From assembly GCA_934232845.1 (NCBI GenBank), contig CAKQGD010000004.1, forward strand, positions 1 to 64,000: a stretch of DNA of 64,000 nt, written 5' to 3'. This stretch comes from an uncultured Oscillospiraceae bacterium (GTDB lineage Bacteria; Bacillota; Clostridia; Oscillospirales; Ruminococcaceae). This document shows, piece after piece, positions 1 to 10,605 of the stretch. The notes under the pieces are model-generated. The model was not told where the DNA came from. It did no database searches and saw only the letters and a list, made by a program, of their open reading frames with translations. Position 1 is the first letter of the stretch. Every line of letters begins with the position of its first letter. A program made the translations under genes and the position numbers.

Positions 1-33
1 AAAAAAAAAAATGACAACAAATTAAAATAATAG

Positions 34-62
34 TTGCAATATGGAAATTTTGCTGTTATATT
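34..62 (+). promoter_or_regulatory. SigA-type promoter for the secreted protein
   Basis: A -35 box TTGCAA (34-39) and a -10 box TATATT (57-62) are separated by 17 bp. They lie about 115 bp ahead of the start at 177 in an AT-rich stretch. Confidence 0.6.
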
Positions 63-176
63 TTGTAACAAGGACGGAAGCGCGGAGGAGAGACGCGCTC
101 CGGGCCGGCAAAGGGTTCCGGGCGGTCGGAGAGTCCGCCCGGCATCCTCGAAAAAATTTTTAGGAGGAATTTACCG

Positions 177-1259
177 ATGAAAAAGGTATTCGCACTCGCC
201 CTGGCTCTCGCCATGGTACTGTCCCTTGCTTCTGTTGCGTTTGCAGCTTCCAACTCTGAGCTGCTGAGCAGCGACGGTTCGGTCAACGGTTATATCAACG
301 TTGAGCCCGATCAGTATTATAAGTGGAGCTCTGATGGCAAGGAAATGAAAGAGCAGGTAGAACAGGGTGTTGCTAAGGCTCCAGCCTTCGGCAATACCGT
401 TTACTTCAAAATGACCTGTGTTCCCGAAGAAAAACTGACGAAAGAGTTTTTGGATGCTGTCGACGACATGACGGACGAAGAATTTGCCGCCGTCTGCACC
501 GCTGACGTTACCGATTCCAAGCAGGTTTCCGGCCTGAAGATCACCCCCAAGTGGACGGACGGCGAGAAGTATGTCAAGTCTGTTGAGTTCGTCAAGAAGG
601 GCGGCGCTTATTATGTCGCCGTTGCTCTCACCGGTTCTGAACTGGATTCTGCTGAAGTTTCCGGTAAGATCTATCTGAAGGGCAACTCCGGCACCAGCGA
701 CTACAAGGTTAAGGTTGATCAGTATTTTACTGTTGAGCTTGACGTCGAGTATAAATCTGTTGGCAAGGAAGAAGTGGCCGAAAAATATGCGAAGAAGCTG
801 TATGTTTCCGACACCAAGACGGTGTACGATCTTGAGAATGTCGATTATGATGAGTATACTGTCTATTTCGGTAAGGACACCAAGAATGCCATCGCTTCCG
901 CTGTTGCTGATGTAACCAATGAGGAAGAAGTTCTTCTGTATTACAGCATTGATGAAGTCGAGTCTGTTGTCGATGCGTATCCGGACGCGAACCTCGATTT
1001 CGTGGCTCTGACCGGTAAGTTCAAGAAGACCGCCGAAGTCACCGTCTATGCAGACGAAGGCACCTACCTCTACAAGGTTGTTGACGGCAAGGTTGTCGCC
1101 ATGGACGCTGAGTACGACGAGTGGGAAGAGGGCTTTATCTTCAACGCCAAGACCCTCGGCACCTATGTGATCTCCGATGTCGAGCTCGACCTCGACGCCG
1201 TCACCGACGTGACCGGGACCCCCTCCACCGGCAACCCCACTACCGGCGCCGCTGCCTGA
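177..1259 (+). CDS. secreted protein of unknown function
   Basis: This 360-residue protein begins with a clear Sec signal peptide: a Lys pair, then a hydrophobic core ending in VAFAA near residue 24. The rest is acidic, beta-rich in appearance, with many Asp-Glu-Lys-Tyr residues and no membrane segment. I do not recognise a domain. The C-terminus ends in NPTTGAAA, which resembles the NPxTG part of a sortase signal, but the usual hydrophobic helix and basic tail are absent. The start is fixed by AGGAGGA about 9 bp upstream. It is monocistronic: it has its own promoter and a strong terminator follows. It is likely abundant and extracellular or wall-associated, but that is inference. Confidence 0.75.
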   Translation: MKKVFALALALAMVLSLASVAFAASNSELLSSDGSVNGYINVEPDQYYKWSSDGKEMKEQVEQGVAKAPAFGNTVYFKMTCVPEEKLTKEFLDAVDDMTDEEFAAVCTADVTDSKQVSGLKITPKWTDGEKYVKSVEFVKKGGAYYVAVALTGSELDSAEVSGKIYLKGNSGTSDYKVKVDQYFTVELDVEYKSVGKEEVAEKYAKKLYVSDTKTVYDLENVDYDEYTVYFGKDTKNAIASAVADVTNEEEVLLYYSIDEVESVVDAYPDANLDFVALTGKFKKTAEVTVYADEGTYLYKVVDGKVVAMDAEYDEWEEGFIFNAKTLGTYVISDVELDLDAVTDVTGTPSTGNPTTGAAA

Positions 1260-1303
1260 GCACTGCCTCAGACAATTCCCGGTAAAGCGAATCTTTGATT
1301 CAT

Positions 1304-1337
1304 AAAAAATCCCCCTCACTCTCCGAGGGGGATTTTT
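1304..1337. terminator. bidirectional intrinsic terminator
   Basis: The stem pairs AAATCCCCCTC with GAGGGGGATTT and is flanked by A and T runs. It lies 45 bp after the secreted-protein stop. Confidence 0.9.
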
Positions 1338-1924
1338 TGCGTCTGTTTTTCTGCGCAAGGGGGCAGAAAGCCGCCGGGCGGCTTTTTGAGCAGGCGCATC
1401 TATCTGCCGCGCGTCCGAAGAGCGGGCTTCGCAGCTCCCGACAGGCCCGATCATCGCCGCCGGAGAAACCGGCTTTGCAAAAAACGGGCGGCGCTGGAAA
1501 ACTTCGCGGATGCGGCAAGACCGTTTTTTGAGGTTTGCGGCCCTTTTTGTCGGGATAGAAAGAGCCGTTCTTTCCTCTGGCTGTGGAGTGGGGCGAAAGG
1601 GAATTTTTTGCGCTCAAATGGCGGGGATGTACAGGGCGTCTTTCCGCCCGGCCGGCGGCAGACAAAACCCCCTTTCGTTTTTCAACAGAAAACGAAAAGG
1701 GGGCAGATTGCCGATTCACTTGATCTCATAAGAGATTAAAATTTAAAAGTACAAAAAGCAGGACTTGCGCCTGCTTTTTATACCCTTATCCGCGTCCGCA
1801 AGAACGCAAAACCGGCGCCGCATTTATGGGCATTGGATTTCCTCTAAAAGCGTGCCGGACTTTTTCGACACGATCATCCTCTTTTTCGCTTTTCAGAAGA
1901 AAGCAAAAAGGGGGTCACTTCGGC
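1338..1924. other. intergenic stretch without a convincing gene
   Basis: Open frames here are Arg/Pro/Ser-rich and overlap on both strands, as expected from chance in GC-rich DNA. The stretch holds several hairpins: 1365-1388 (AAAGCCGCC/GGCGGCTTT), 1669-1703 (CCCCCTTTCGTTTT/AAAACGAAAAGGGGG), 1753-1779 (AAAAAGCAGG/CCTGCTTTTT) and 1880-1916. The last one lies just past the mfd stop and may end mfd transcription. Confidence 0.6.
1753..1780. terminator. intrinsic terminator-like hairpin
   Basis: A ten-base stem AAAAAGCAGG/CCTGCTTTTT surrounds a 7-nt loop. It is symmetric enough to act on either strand. Confidence 0.55.
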
Positions 1925-4900
1925 TTATCCGCGCTTTGCGGCGTCGAGCGCCGCGGTAATCACATCGACGGGATCGTCCTTCGGCAGCAGCCGCACGGAG
2001 ATATAGGGCTTGTCGCCCGCGTTGAACAGCACGCGCCCCGGCATGGCCGATGCCAGCGACGCCGCGAACAGCGGGTCCGCGTGTTCAAGGAAGAACAGAA
2101 GCTGACCGTTTCGCTGGCTGATCTCGCGCACGCCGAATCCGGCTGCGCGGTTTCGCACCAGCGCCACGTCGATCAGCCCGCCCACGGTGCGCGGCGGCTC
2201 GCCGAAGCGGTCGATCAATTCGTCGAGCACATCGGCGGCCTGTTCCTCGCTTTCGACGGCGGCGATCTTTTTATACACGTCAAGGCGCTGGGCAAGGCTC
2301 TCGATATAGTCCTCGGGGATGTGCGCGTCGATCTGAATATCCACCTGACACTCGGCGGCTTTCTGCACCGGCTCGCCGCGCGATTCGGCCACGGCCTCAG
2401 AGAGAAGCCGCAGGTACATCTCGTAGCCGACGGCCTCCATGTGGCCGTGCTGCTGCGCGCCCAAAACGGAACCCGCGCCGCGGATCTCCATGTCGCGCAT
2501 CGCAATGCGGAATCCCGACCCGAACGAGGTGAATTCCTTGATCGCGTTCAGCCGCTTTTCGGCGACCTCGGAAAGAGCCTTCATCGGGCGGAAGGTAAAG
2601 TACGCAAACGCGCGCCGCGTCGAGCGCCCCACGCGCCCGCGCAGCTGGTAGAGCTGCGAAAGCCCCATGCGGTCGGCGTCCTCCACAATCAAGGTGTTGC
2701 AGTTGGGCACGTCCACGCCCGTCTCGATGATGGTTGTGCAGACAAGAACGTCGATCTCGCGGTCGATCAGCTTCTGCCAGATGACGGAAAGCTGATCCTC
2801 GGTCATTTTTCCGTGCGCGACGGCAATGCGCGCGTCGGGCAGCAGTTCGCCCAGGCGCAGCGCGCATCGGTCGATGTCCTCGGTGCGGTTGTGCAGGTAA
2901 AACGCCTGCCCTCCCCTGCGCAGCTCGCGGGTAAGCGCCTGCGCCAGCACGCCCCAGTCGTGCTCGATGACGTAGGTCTGCACGGGCTTGCGGTCCTGCG
3001 GGGCTTCTTCAATGATGGACATATCGCGGATGCCGCTCATCGCCATCGACAGCGTGCGCGGAATGGGCGTGGCCGACAGCGTCAGCACGTCCACCGATTC
3101 GCGCAGCTGCTTGAATTTCTCCTTATGCGCGACGCCGAAGCGCTGCTCCTCGTCGATGATGCACAGTCCCAGATCCTTGTAGACGACGTCCTTTTGAATC
3201 AGGCGGTGCGTGCCGATCACGACGTCGACCTCGCCGGTCTTCAGCTGGCGGATGACCTCGGCCTGCTGCTTGGGCGTGCGAAACCGCGACAAAAGCTCGA
3301 CCCGGAGGGGAAACCCCTCCATTCGGCGGGTAAACGTCTGGTAGTGCTGCCACGCGAGGATGGTCGTCGGCACAAGGACGGCGCACTGCTTGGAATCCAT
3401 CACGCACTTAAAGGCAGCGCGCAGCGCGACCTCGGTCTTGCCGAAGCCCACGTCGCCGCACAGCAGGCGGTCCATCGGCTTTTCGGACTGCATATCCTGC
3501 TTGATCTCGGAAATACAGCGAAGCTGATCGTCCGTCTCCTCATAGGGAAACCGCAGCTCAAAGTCGCGCTGCCAGTCGTTGTCCTCGGAAAAAGCAAAAC
3601 CCTTGGCCGCAAGGCGTTTTTTGTACAGGGCGGTCAGCTCTTCGGCCATGTCCGCGACGGCGGCGCGCACGCGGGCGCGCGTTTTCTGCCATTCGGGCGA
3701 GCCGAGGCGCGAAAGGCGCACCGCGCCGTCCTCGCTTTTTCCGATGTATTTGCTGACAAGGTCAAGCTGCGTTACCGGCACGAACAGCGTGTCCGAGCCG
3801 TGATAGCGGATCTTGATGTAGTCCTTTGTCACGCCGAGGACGTCTTTTTTCACCACGCCGGAGAAAATGCCGATGCCGTGTGCGGCGTGTACGACGTAGT
3901 CCCCCTCGGTCAGGTCGGAGAGAGAGCGGATCGCGTCTCCCGCCCGGCGCTTTTTCACCCGGCGGGGCGCCGCGGCGCGCGCGTGGCTGATGACGGCGAC
4001 CTTCGCGTCCGGATATTCAAAGCCCGCCGAGATCGTCATGTCGGTCACGACCACGGTGCGGGCGCACGGCGTGGGGTCCGCCTCGTACGAGGCGGGGATG
4101 CCCTGCTCAATCAGATCGCGCACCAGTGTGTCGCAGCCGCGCTTTGTCGGCAGCAGCGCCACCACACAGAATTCCGTCGTCAGATACGGGCGCACGTCCT
4201 CGATCAGGGAGGAAAGCTCTCCCCCCCACGGGGCGAGCGCCGCCGCGGGCACCGAGGCCTGCCCCCTCACGGGAAAATCCGAAAGCGAGCGCGCAAAGGC
4301 GTCGAGCAGCACGCTGTCGCGGTCGGCGGCGGCGCACATCAGGTCGTCAAAATCGCCCAAAAACCGGTCGCAGCCGGGAATGCAGATGCCCTCTTCCAGC
4401 AGGGCGGTCATATCCTCGCGCAGCAGCGATCCCGCGGAGGAAAGCGCCTCGCGCAGGGCGGCCGCGTCCGACAAAAGCAGCACGCCGTCGTCCGGCAGAT
4501 GGTCCAAAAACGTATATTCCCGCCCATATAATACAGGCAGGAATCGATCCGCCGCGTTCTGCGGGGCGATGCCGTCCGCGGCAAGCTGCCGCAGATGCGA
4601 AAGCTCCTCAGAAACGCGCACGTTCTTTTTTTGTTTTTCCAGCCAGCGGTCGATCAGCCCGATCAGATCGCCGGAGGAGAGCGCGGCCTCGGCGGCGGGG
4701 GTCAGCACGACCTCGTCGCAGATGTCGCCGCGCCGCTGATCGGCGGCGGAAAACCATGCCATCGAGTCGATCTCGTCGCCCCAGAACTCCACGCGCACCG
4801 GCGACGGCGCGCCCGGCGCCCAAAAGTCAGCGATGCCGCCGCGCACCGCGTAGGTGCAGACGCCCTCAACCTGCTCGACGCGGGTGTAGCCCGCCGCGGA

Positions 4901-5365
4901 GAGGCGGCGCACCAGCCCCTCTAGCCCCTCGTCAAAGCTGCCCTTGAGCAGCAGGCTGTTCTTTGCCAGTGCATCGGGAGAGATGGTCGTCTGCATCGCG
5001 GCCTCGGCGCTTGCCACGACAATGGGCCGCCCGGTGCGAAGCTGCTCCAGGCAGCCCATCCGCAGAAATTCATACTCGCGGCTTGTGGCCTCGGCCGGGC
5101 GCAGCAGCCACTCGCGCGCGGGGTAGTGCAGCACGGCACAGCCCGGCTCAAACGCCGCGATGTCCTCGCACAGGCGCAGGGCCGCGGGTTCGTCCGGAGC
5201 GATCAGAACGACGGGACGATTCGTATCGGCGCGCAGGCCCGCCGCAAAATGCGCCTTGTGGATGTGCGACAGCCCCGTACAGACGAAAGGCGTCTTGTGC
5301 GCTTCAAGGCCTTTGACCAGCTCGCGGTAAGGGGCGAGCTGTTTTAAAACATTTAAAAGCTTCAT
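1925..5365 (-). CDS. mfd: transcription-repair coupling factor Mfd
   Basis: Mfd is the DNA translocase that removes stalled RNA polymerase and recruits the nucleotide-excision repair machinery. The 1146-residue length is normal. Domains in order: a UvrB-like N-terminal region, the CarD-like RNA polymerase interaction domain (around residues 490-560, starting [17 protein letters not shown]), then a RecG-type helicase core with Walker A GFGKTE near residue 640 and DEEQ near 737, followed by a TRCF C-terminal domain. Its ATG overlaps the pth stop by 4 bp (ATGA), so the two are translationally coupled at the end of the prs-pth-mfd block. All key motifs are intact. Confidence 0.97.
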   Translation of the reverse strand: MKLLNVLKQLAPYRELVKGLEAHKTPFVCTGLSHIHKAHFAAGLRADTNRPVVLIAPDEPAALRLCEDIAAFEPGCAVLHYPAREWLLRPAEATSREYEFLRMGCLEQLRTGRPIVVASAEAAMQTTISPDALAKNSLLLKGSFDEGLEGLVRRLSAAGYTRVEQVEGVCTYAVRGGIADFWAPGAPSPVRVEFWGDEIDSMAWFSAADQRRGDICDEVVLTPAAEAALSSGDLIGLIDRWLEKQKKNVRVSEELSHLRQLAADGIAPQNAADRFLPVLYGREYTFLDHLPDDGVLLLSDAAALREALSSAGSLLREDMTALLEEGICIPGCDRFLGDFDDLMCAAADRDSVLLDAFARSLSDFPVRGQASVPAAALAPWGGELSSLIEDVRPYLTTEFCVVALLPTKRGCDTLVRDLIEQGIPASYEADPTPCARTVVVTDMTISAGFEYPDAKVAVISHARAAAPRRVKKRRAGDAIRSLSDLTEGDYVVHAAHGIGIFSGVVKKDVLGVTKDYIKIRYHGSDTLFVPVTQLDLVSKYIGKSEDGAVRLSRLGSPEWQKTRARVRAAVADMAEELTALYKKRLAAKGFAFSEDNDWQRDFELRFPYEETDDQLRCISEIKQDMQSEKPMDRLLCGDVGFGKTEVALRAAFKCVMDSKQCAVLVPTTILAWQHYQTFTRRMEGFPLRVELLSRFRTPKQQAEVIRQLKTGEVDVVIGTHRLIQKDVVYKDLGLCIIDEEQRFGVAHKEKFKQLRESVDVLTLSATPIPRTLSMAMSGIRDMSIIEEAPQDRKPVQTYVIEHDWGVLAQALTRELRRGGQAFYLHNRTEDIDRCALRLGELLPDARIAVAHGKMTEDQLSVIWQKLIDREIDVLVCTTIIETGVDVPNCNTLIVEDADRMGLSQLYQLRGRVGRSTRRAFAYFTFRPMKALSEVAEKRLNAIKEFTSFGSGFRIAMRDMEIRGAGSVLGAQQHGHMEAVGYEMYLRLLSEAVAESRGEPVQKAAECQVDIQIDAHIPEDYIESLAQRLDVYKKIAAVESEEQAADVLDELIDRFGEPPRTVGGLIDVALVRNRAAGFGVREISQRNGQLLFFLEHADPLFAASLASAMPGRVLFNAGDKPYISVRLLPKDDPVDVITAALDAAKRG

Positions 5366-5997
5366 CGGTTAAACCTGCTCATCGCGCCGTCGAGATCGTC
5401 CGCCAAAATAAGATCGAGCGCGTCGTTTGCGCGCACGATGGCCTCTTCGATCTTCGCGCGGTCCTCCGCGTTCGGGCGGCTCAGCACCCAGTCGGCCATG
5501 TCGTAGTCGGGATGCGGCTTTTCGCCGACGCCGATTTTGATGCGGGGAAAGGTATCCTTTCCCGTGAGATAGATGATGTTTTTCAAGCCGTTGTGCCCGC
5601 CCGCGGAGCCCTTGCCCCGAATGCGCAGCCGCCCCGGCGCCATCGATACGTCGTCGTGGATGACGAGAACCTTCTCAACGGAAATCTTGTAAAACTGCAT
5701 CGCGGCGGTCACCGACTGCCCCGACAGATTCATAAACGTCGACGGCTTGAGAAAAAGCACCCGGCGGCCGGCGATCATGCACACGCCGGTCAGCGCCTGA
5801 AAGCGAAGCTTCGTCATGGAAAAACCGCGTTTTTTCGCGCAGTAGTCCGCGACGGCAAAGCCGACGTTGTGGCGCGTGCCGTCGTACTGCGCGCCGGGAT
5901 TTCCCAGACACGCGACGATCCACTCCACGGGGCCGGTCGCGGCGCTCTCGGCGCTCTTCGCGCCGATCTGTTTAAAAAGTTCAAAAATGTCGGCCAT
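5362..5997 (-). CDS. pth: peptidyl-tRNA hydrolase
   Basis: Pth releases tRNA from peptidyl-tRNAs that drop off the ribosome. The 211-residue product carries the family core CLGNPG.QYDGTRHNVGF and the later FLKPSTFMNLSG and HDD segments, which hold the catalytic His and the Asn residues. I chose the ATG at 5997 rather than 6096. GAGGGGA lies upstream at a usable distance, and translation from 5997 gives a normal family length with a short N-terminal extension (MADIFELFKQIG). Gene order prs-pth-mfd is common in Firmicutes. Confidence 0.95.
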   Translation of the reverse strand: MADIFELFKQIGAKSAESAATGPVEWIVACLGNPGAQYDGTRHNVGFAVADYCAKKRGFSMTKLRFQALTGVCMIAGRRVLFLKPSTFMNLSGQSVTAAMQFYKISVEKVLVIHDDVSMAPGRLRIRGKGSAGGHNGLKNIIYLTGKDTFPRIKIGVGEKPHPDYDMADWVLSRPNAEDRAKIEEAIVRANDALDLILADDLDGAMSRFNR

Positions 5998-6303
5998 GGA
6001 AAAGGCACTTCCCCTCAAGAAAATAAAATGATGCGCGCGAAAAAATGCGGCGTGTCTCTCGGTGCGGCAGACGGTCTTTCCCGCCTGCCGGCTCAAAGCG
6101 CGGCCTTCGCAGCCTCCGGCAGGCCGGCTTTGACCGCGGCGCTCTCAGCCGTTCGGCTTGATCGCCCGCAGGGCGGCGGCCGGGAGGACGGCCGCTTGGA
6201 TTTTATCATGCGTTCTGCCGTGAGAAAACGCAGCCTTCGCAGCCCGAGAGAACGAACCGGCGGGCAGGATGTCCTGTCCGCCGGGGAAAAAGGTTCTGAA
6301 AGA
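5998..6303. other. intercistronic region between prs and pth
   Basis: No gene is visible in these 306 bp. A long imperfect palindrome with arms GCCTGCCGG and CCGGCAGGC lies near 6083-6128, and a second GC hairpin lies near 6172-6195. These could stabilise or process the mRNA. Confidence 0.5.
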
Positions 6304-7266
<963 letters not shown>

Positions 7267-7350
7267 GTAAAGCTCCCTCTTTTCAATTCCCTGTTTTCAA
7301 AACAGAACCCTTTTCTTCTATCAATAAAACCGTCCGAAAAACCGGCGGCC

Positions 7351-8742
7351 TTATTTCTTTTTGATGCGCCCCTCTGCGCGGCCGGGCAGCTCCTCCTGCC
7401 GGACGCGGCCGATGGCCATCGCCCCGGGAGAAACGTCTTTTGTCACGGTGGTGGCCGCGGCGACGTAAGCGCCCTCGCCGACGGTGACCGGCGCGATCAG
7501 ATTGGTGTTGCAGCCGATGAAAGCGCCGTCTTTTACCGTGGTGCGGAATTTATGCTGTCCGTCGTAGTTGACCGTGACGACGCCGCAGCCGACGTTGATG
7601 CCGCAGCCGAAGTCGCTGTCGCCGATGTAGGTCAGATGCGCGAGCGAGGTGCGCTCTCCGACGGTGGAATTTTTCACCTCGACGAAATCGCCGATCTTGA
7701 CGCCGTCCTCCACGACGCAGTCGGGACGCAGCTGAGAAAACGGCCCGATGCGCACGCCGTTCTTCACGACGCTTTTTTCGATGCGGGAGGAATCGATCAC
7801 GCAGCCGTCTCCGACGGAGGAATCGATCACGCGGGTGTTGGGCCCGATCACGCAGGAACGGCCCACGCGGGTGCTTCCCGCAAGAATACAGCCCGGCAGA
7901 ATCGTCGTATCCGGCCCGACCGAAACGTCCGGCCCGATGAGGATGCCGTCCGTACAGGGGATGTCGACTCCCGCGTCGTAGAGCGCATCGAACACGCGGC
8001 GCCGGGCGATGTCGTTGAGCGCGGCGAGCTCGCGGCGGCTGTTTGCGCCGAGCACGGCTTTTTCGTCCGGACAGGCGAAAGCGCCCGCCGTGCGTCCCAA
8101 GGAGGGGGCCATGCCGACGAGATCGGTGAGGTAGTATTCCTTCTGGGCGTTGTCGTTTTTGAGCAGCGGCAGCGCCTTCAGCAGATAGTCGAGTGAAAAC
8201 CAGTATACGCCCGAGTTGATTTCGCAGATGTGAAGCTCGGCGGCAGAAGCGTCGGCGGCCTCTATAATACGGACGCTTTCTCCGGGCTTTCGCACGATGC
8301 GGCCGTATCGCGCGGGGTCCGAGACCACCGCGGTCAGCACCGTGACGGCGTTTTTTTCGCGCCGGTGCAGCTCGAGCGCGGGTGTGAGCACCGTCTCATC
8401 CAAGAACGGTACGTCGCCGTAGAGAACGCATACGTTTTGAATTCCCTTTTCCTGCATTTTTCGCAGAAAAGGCTCCGCCATGCGCACGGCGTGCCCGGTG
8501 CCGAGACGTTCGCTCTGCACCGCGGTGCAGAGCTCGGGGGGGAGAAGCTCTCTCACTCCGTCGTCAAGTCCCGAGAGAACGGCGCAGACGTGACGCTCCG
8601 GCAGGCCGAAGCGCCGGCAGGAATCCAGTACCCACGAGAGCATGGGCTTCATTAAAATTTCGCAGCAGATCTTGGAGCGGGCGGAACGCATGCGCTTTCC
8701 GTCGCCCGCGGCAAGGATGACCGCGGCGGTTTGGTTCTCCAT
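7351..8742 (-). CDS. glmU: bifunctional GlmU (UDP-GlcNAc pyrophosphorylase / GlcN-1-P acetyltransferase)
   Basis: GlmU supplies UDP-N-acetylglucosamine for peptidoglycan. The N-terminal nucleotidyltransferase begins with LAAGDGKRM (residues 11-19), a slight variant of the usual LAAGxGTRM. YGDVPFL near residue 108 is the metal and sugar site. From about residue 250 the protein switches to left-handed beta-helix hexapeptide repeats (for example IGPDVSVGPDTTI and IGPNTRVIDSSV), ending in the acetyltransferase site LTYIGDSDFGCGINVGCG and VNYDG. The 463-residue length is normal. GAGGTGA precedes the ATG. It is likely co-transcribed with prs. Confidence 0.96.
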   Translation of the reverse strand: MENQTAAVILAAGDGKRMRSARSKICCEILMKPMLSWVLDSCRRFGLPERHVCAVLSGLDDGVRELLPPELCTAVQSERLGTGHAVRMAEPFLRKMQEKGIQNVCVLYGDVPFLDETVLTPALELHRREKNAVTVLTAVVSDPARYGRIVRKPGESVRIIEAADASAAELHICEINSGVYWFSLDYLLKALPLLKNDNAQKEYYLTDLVGMAPSLGRTAGAFACPDEKAVLGANSRRELAALNDIARRRVFDALYDAGVDIPCTDGILIGPDVSVGPDTTILPGCILAGSTRVGRSCVIGPNTRVIDSSVGDGCVIDSSRIEKSVVKNGVRIGPFSQLRPDCVVEDGVKIGDFVEVKNSTVGERTSLAHLTYIGDSDFGCGINVGCGVVTVNYDGQHKFRTTVKDGAFIGCNTNLIAPVTVGEGAYVAAATTVTKDVSPGAMAIGRVRQEELPGRAEGRIKKK

Positions 8743-8839
8743 CAGAAATCACCTCAGTCGGGCCGTCCCGGCCCGTATGTCAAAAATGGTGCGCCCGCAG
8801 CTTTTCGGCGGACGTATGCAAAAAAAGGAGAAGCGTTTT

Positions 8840-9973
8840 TTACCGGTCGAAAATACCGGCGCCGGTATGGCGGCGCACGCTCAGCACCAGACCGACGGCC
8901 GCGTAGGACATGACGGCCGACGTGCCGCCCGCCGAGAAAAACGGCAGCGGCAGGCCTGCGACCGGAAGCAGAGAGAGGGCCATGCCGACGCCCCACACCG
9001 ACTGAAACGCGATCAGCGCAAATACGCCTACGCAGATATAGCGGCCGAGCAGATCGTCTGCGCGCCAGGCGTTGCGCAGAATCAGCACGCACAGCGCCAC
9101 GAGTGCGGCCAGCACGCCGAGACAGCCCAGAAAGCCGATCGACTCGCCCATAAACGAGAAGATAAAATCGTTGTACATCTCGGGCACATACTGCGCCTCG
9201 CCGGAGAGAATGCCTTTTCCGGTCATCTGGCCGGAGCCGATGGCCATCAGGCTGAGGCTTTGCTGCCAGCCCACGCCGCTCGGATCAAGCGACGGGTCAA
9301 AGATGGTGAGAAACCGAAGACGCTTGTCGTCGTCGAGCACAAAGAACCATACAAGAGGAGCCACCAGAAGCGCTGTCAGAACGGCCCCGCCGACGTAGCG
9401 CAGATCAAGGCCCGCCGCAAACAGCATTGCACAGACGATCACGGCAAAGACAAGAGCTGTGCCGTCGTCGCCCTGCAGCATGACGAGAACGACAGAGATG
9501 CCGCCGTGCGCCAGAAGAAAGCCGAGGTTTCTCGGCTCGTTGAGCTGCTTGCCGACGTGCTCGAGATGCAACGCCAGCGACAGAATGAGAGCGAGCTTCA
9601 AAAGCTCCGACGGCTGAAAGGTCAGTCCCGTGAACGGAATCGGCAGCCACGCCCTGTCATCAACGTATTCATAACCCTCGCGGCGCAGACCCACGAAATA
9701 TGTCAGTACGACGAAAAAGACCGTAGCGGGGACGTAAAGCTTCCACAGGTGGGCGAGGTCGCGGTAATCAAACAAAGAGATTGCGCAGGCCGCGGCCACG
9801 CCGAGCACGGTTGCGATGAGCTGCACCTGAAAGGTGCGTTCGCGCACATAGCCGGACAGCATAATGCCGCGCAACAAAACCAGCCCGAACGCGGAGCACG
9901 CCAGGCACAGGAACAGAAGCGCGAGGTCCGCTCTTCTGAAAAAATCTATCAGCCATCGGGAAAGAGTTTTCAT
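8840..9973 (-). CDS. rodA: peptidoglycan polymerase RodA (SEDS family)
   Basis: RodA polymerises glycan strands in the elongasome together with a class B PBP. The 377-residue protein has about ten hydrophobic segments and typical SEDS elements: FQPSELLKLALIL, the region around MAIGSGQMTGKGIL, and the C-terminal PVAGLPLPFFSAGGTS signature. The ATG at 9973 follows GGAGG; a longer upstream frame lacks a ribosome binding site. A promoter with TATAAT lies about 130 bp upstream. Its partner PBP2 and mreBCD are encoded at 45.5-50.4 kb. Confidence 0.95.
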   Translation of the reverse strand: MKTLSRWLIDFFRRADLALLFLCLACSAFGLVLLRGIMLSGYVRERTFQVQLIATVLGVAAACAISLFDYRDLAHLWKLYVPATVFFVVLTYFVGLRREGYEYVDDRAWLPIPFTGLTFQPSELLKLALILSLALHLEHVGKQLNEPRNLGFLLAHGGISVVLVMLQGDDGTALVFAVIVCAMLFAAGLDLRYVGGAVLTALLVAPLVWFFVLDDDKRLRFLTIFDPSLDPSGVGWQQSLSLMAIGSGQMTGKGILSGEAQYVPEMYNDFIFSFMGESIGFLGCLGVLAALVALCVLILRNAWRADDLLGRYICVGVFALIAFQSVWGVGMALSLLPVAGLPLPFFSAGGTSAVMSYAAVGLVLSVRRHTGAGIFDR

Positions 9974-10103
9974 AACGCCTCCGAAAGGCAGCCGGAAAAA
10001 GCGGCCGGCCGGGCCGTTTTCGGCCCGCAAAGCACAAGGGAGAGCGCCCCCGTTCAAAAGAGCGGGCGGACGCACGAAATACAGCGTGCCGCGGGTCTCC
10101 TTT

Positions 10104-10132
10104 ATTATAAAGCAATTCGGCGGTTCTGACAA
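10104..10132 (-). promoter_or_regulatory. promoter for rodA
   Basis: On the minus strand, -35 TTGTCA (10127-10132), a 17-bp spacer and -10 TATAAT (10104-10109). Confidence 0.75.
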
Positions 10133-10540
10133 GACCCGGGAAGAAAACTCTCTTTTTCGCGGCTTGATACAAAGCAGGTTAATTTCTCCGCGGGGGAAAA
10201 AGCGCTCGGCCGCGGCGAAAGAAGACTTGGAAGACGATTCGAAAGCGGCCGAAAAAAGAAAAAACGGTGCGGCCATAAAAACGCGAAAAACGTACGGTCT
10301 GGCGCAGGTTCGCCTCGGGGACAAACCGAAAAAATCTCTCGGAGAAAGCAAACTGAGCGGCGGCATCGCGGGCGGCCGTGCAGTGATCCGAGCCGTTTGC
10401 ACGCACTTGACCCGCCGTCCCCCAAAAAAATCCGGTCGAAGAAGCTTGCCGTCTGCCGAATAAAAACGGGATGCGGAGGGACGCCTCGTGCTTTTTCCGG
10501 GAGTCCTGAAACGTACAAAACAAGAGAAAAGCAGACCGGC
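10133..10540. other. intergenic region without a recognisable gene
   Basis: About 400 bp separate the divergent rodA and mtaB promoters. Open frames on both strands look like chance products. I saw no tRNA, riboswitch or repeat match. A structured RNA cannot be excluded by eye. Confidence 0.4.
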
Positions 10541-10568
10541 TTGCGTTTTGCTTTGCGTTCGGTATAAT
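10541..10568 (+). promoter_or_regulatory. promoter for mtaB
   Basis: -35 TTGCGT (10541-10546), a 16-bp spacer and -10 TATAAT (10563-10568), 37 bp ahead of the GTG start. Confidence 0.65.
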
Positions 10569-10605
10569 AAGAGGCGGATTAAAAAGTCAGAAAGGGGGCG
10601 CCGCC

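Noticed and set aside
1300..1719. 139-codon frame after the first gene
   Set aside because: Basic and Ser/Pro-rich, overlaps terminator hairpins, and lacks a ribosome site.
1826..4531. 901-codon open frame on the plus strand opposite mfd
   Set aside because: It mirrors mfd codons, is Arg/His/Gly-rich with no domain, and has no ribosome site. It is a shadow frame in GC-rich DNA.
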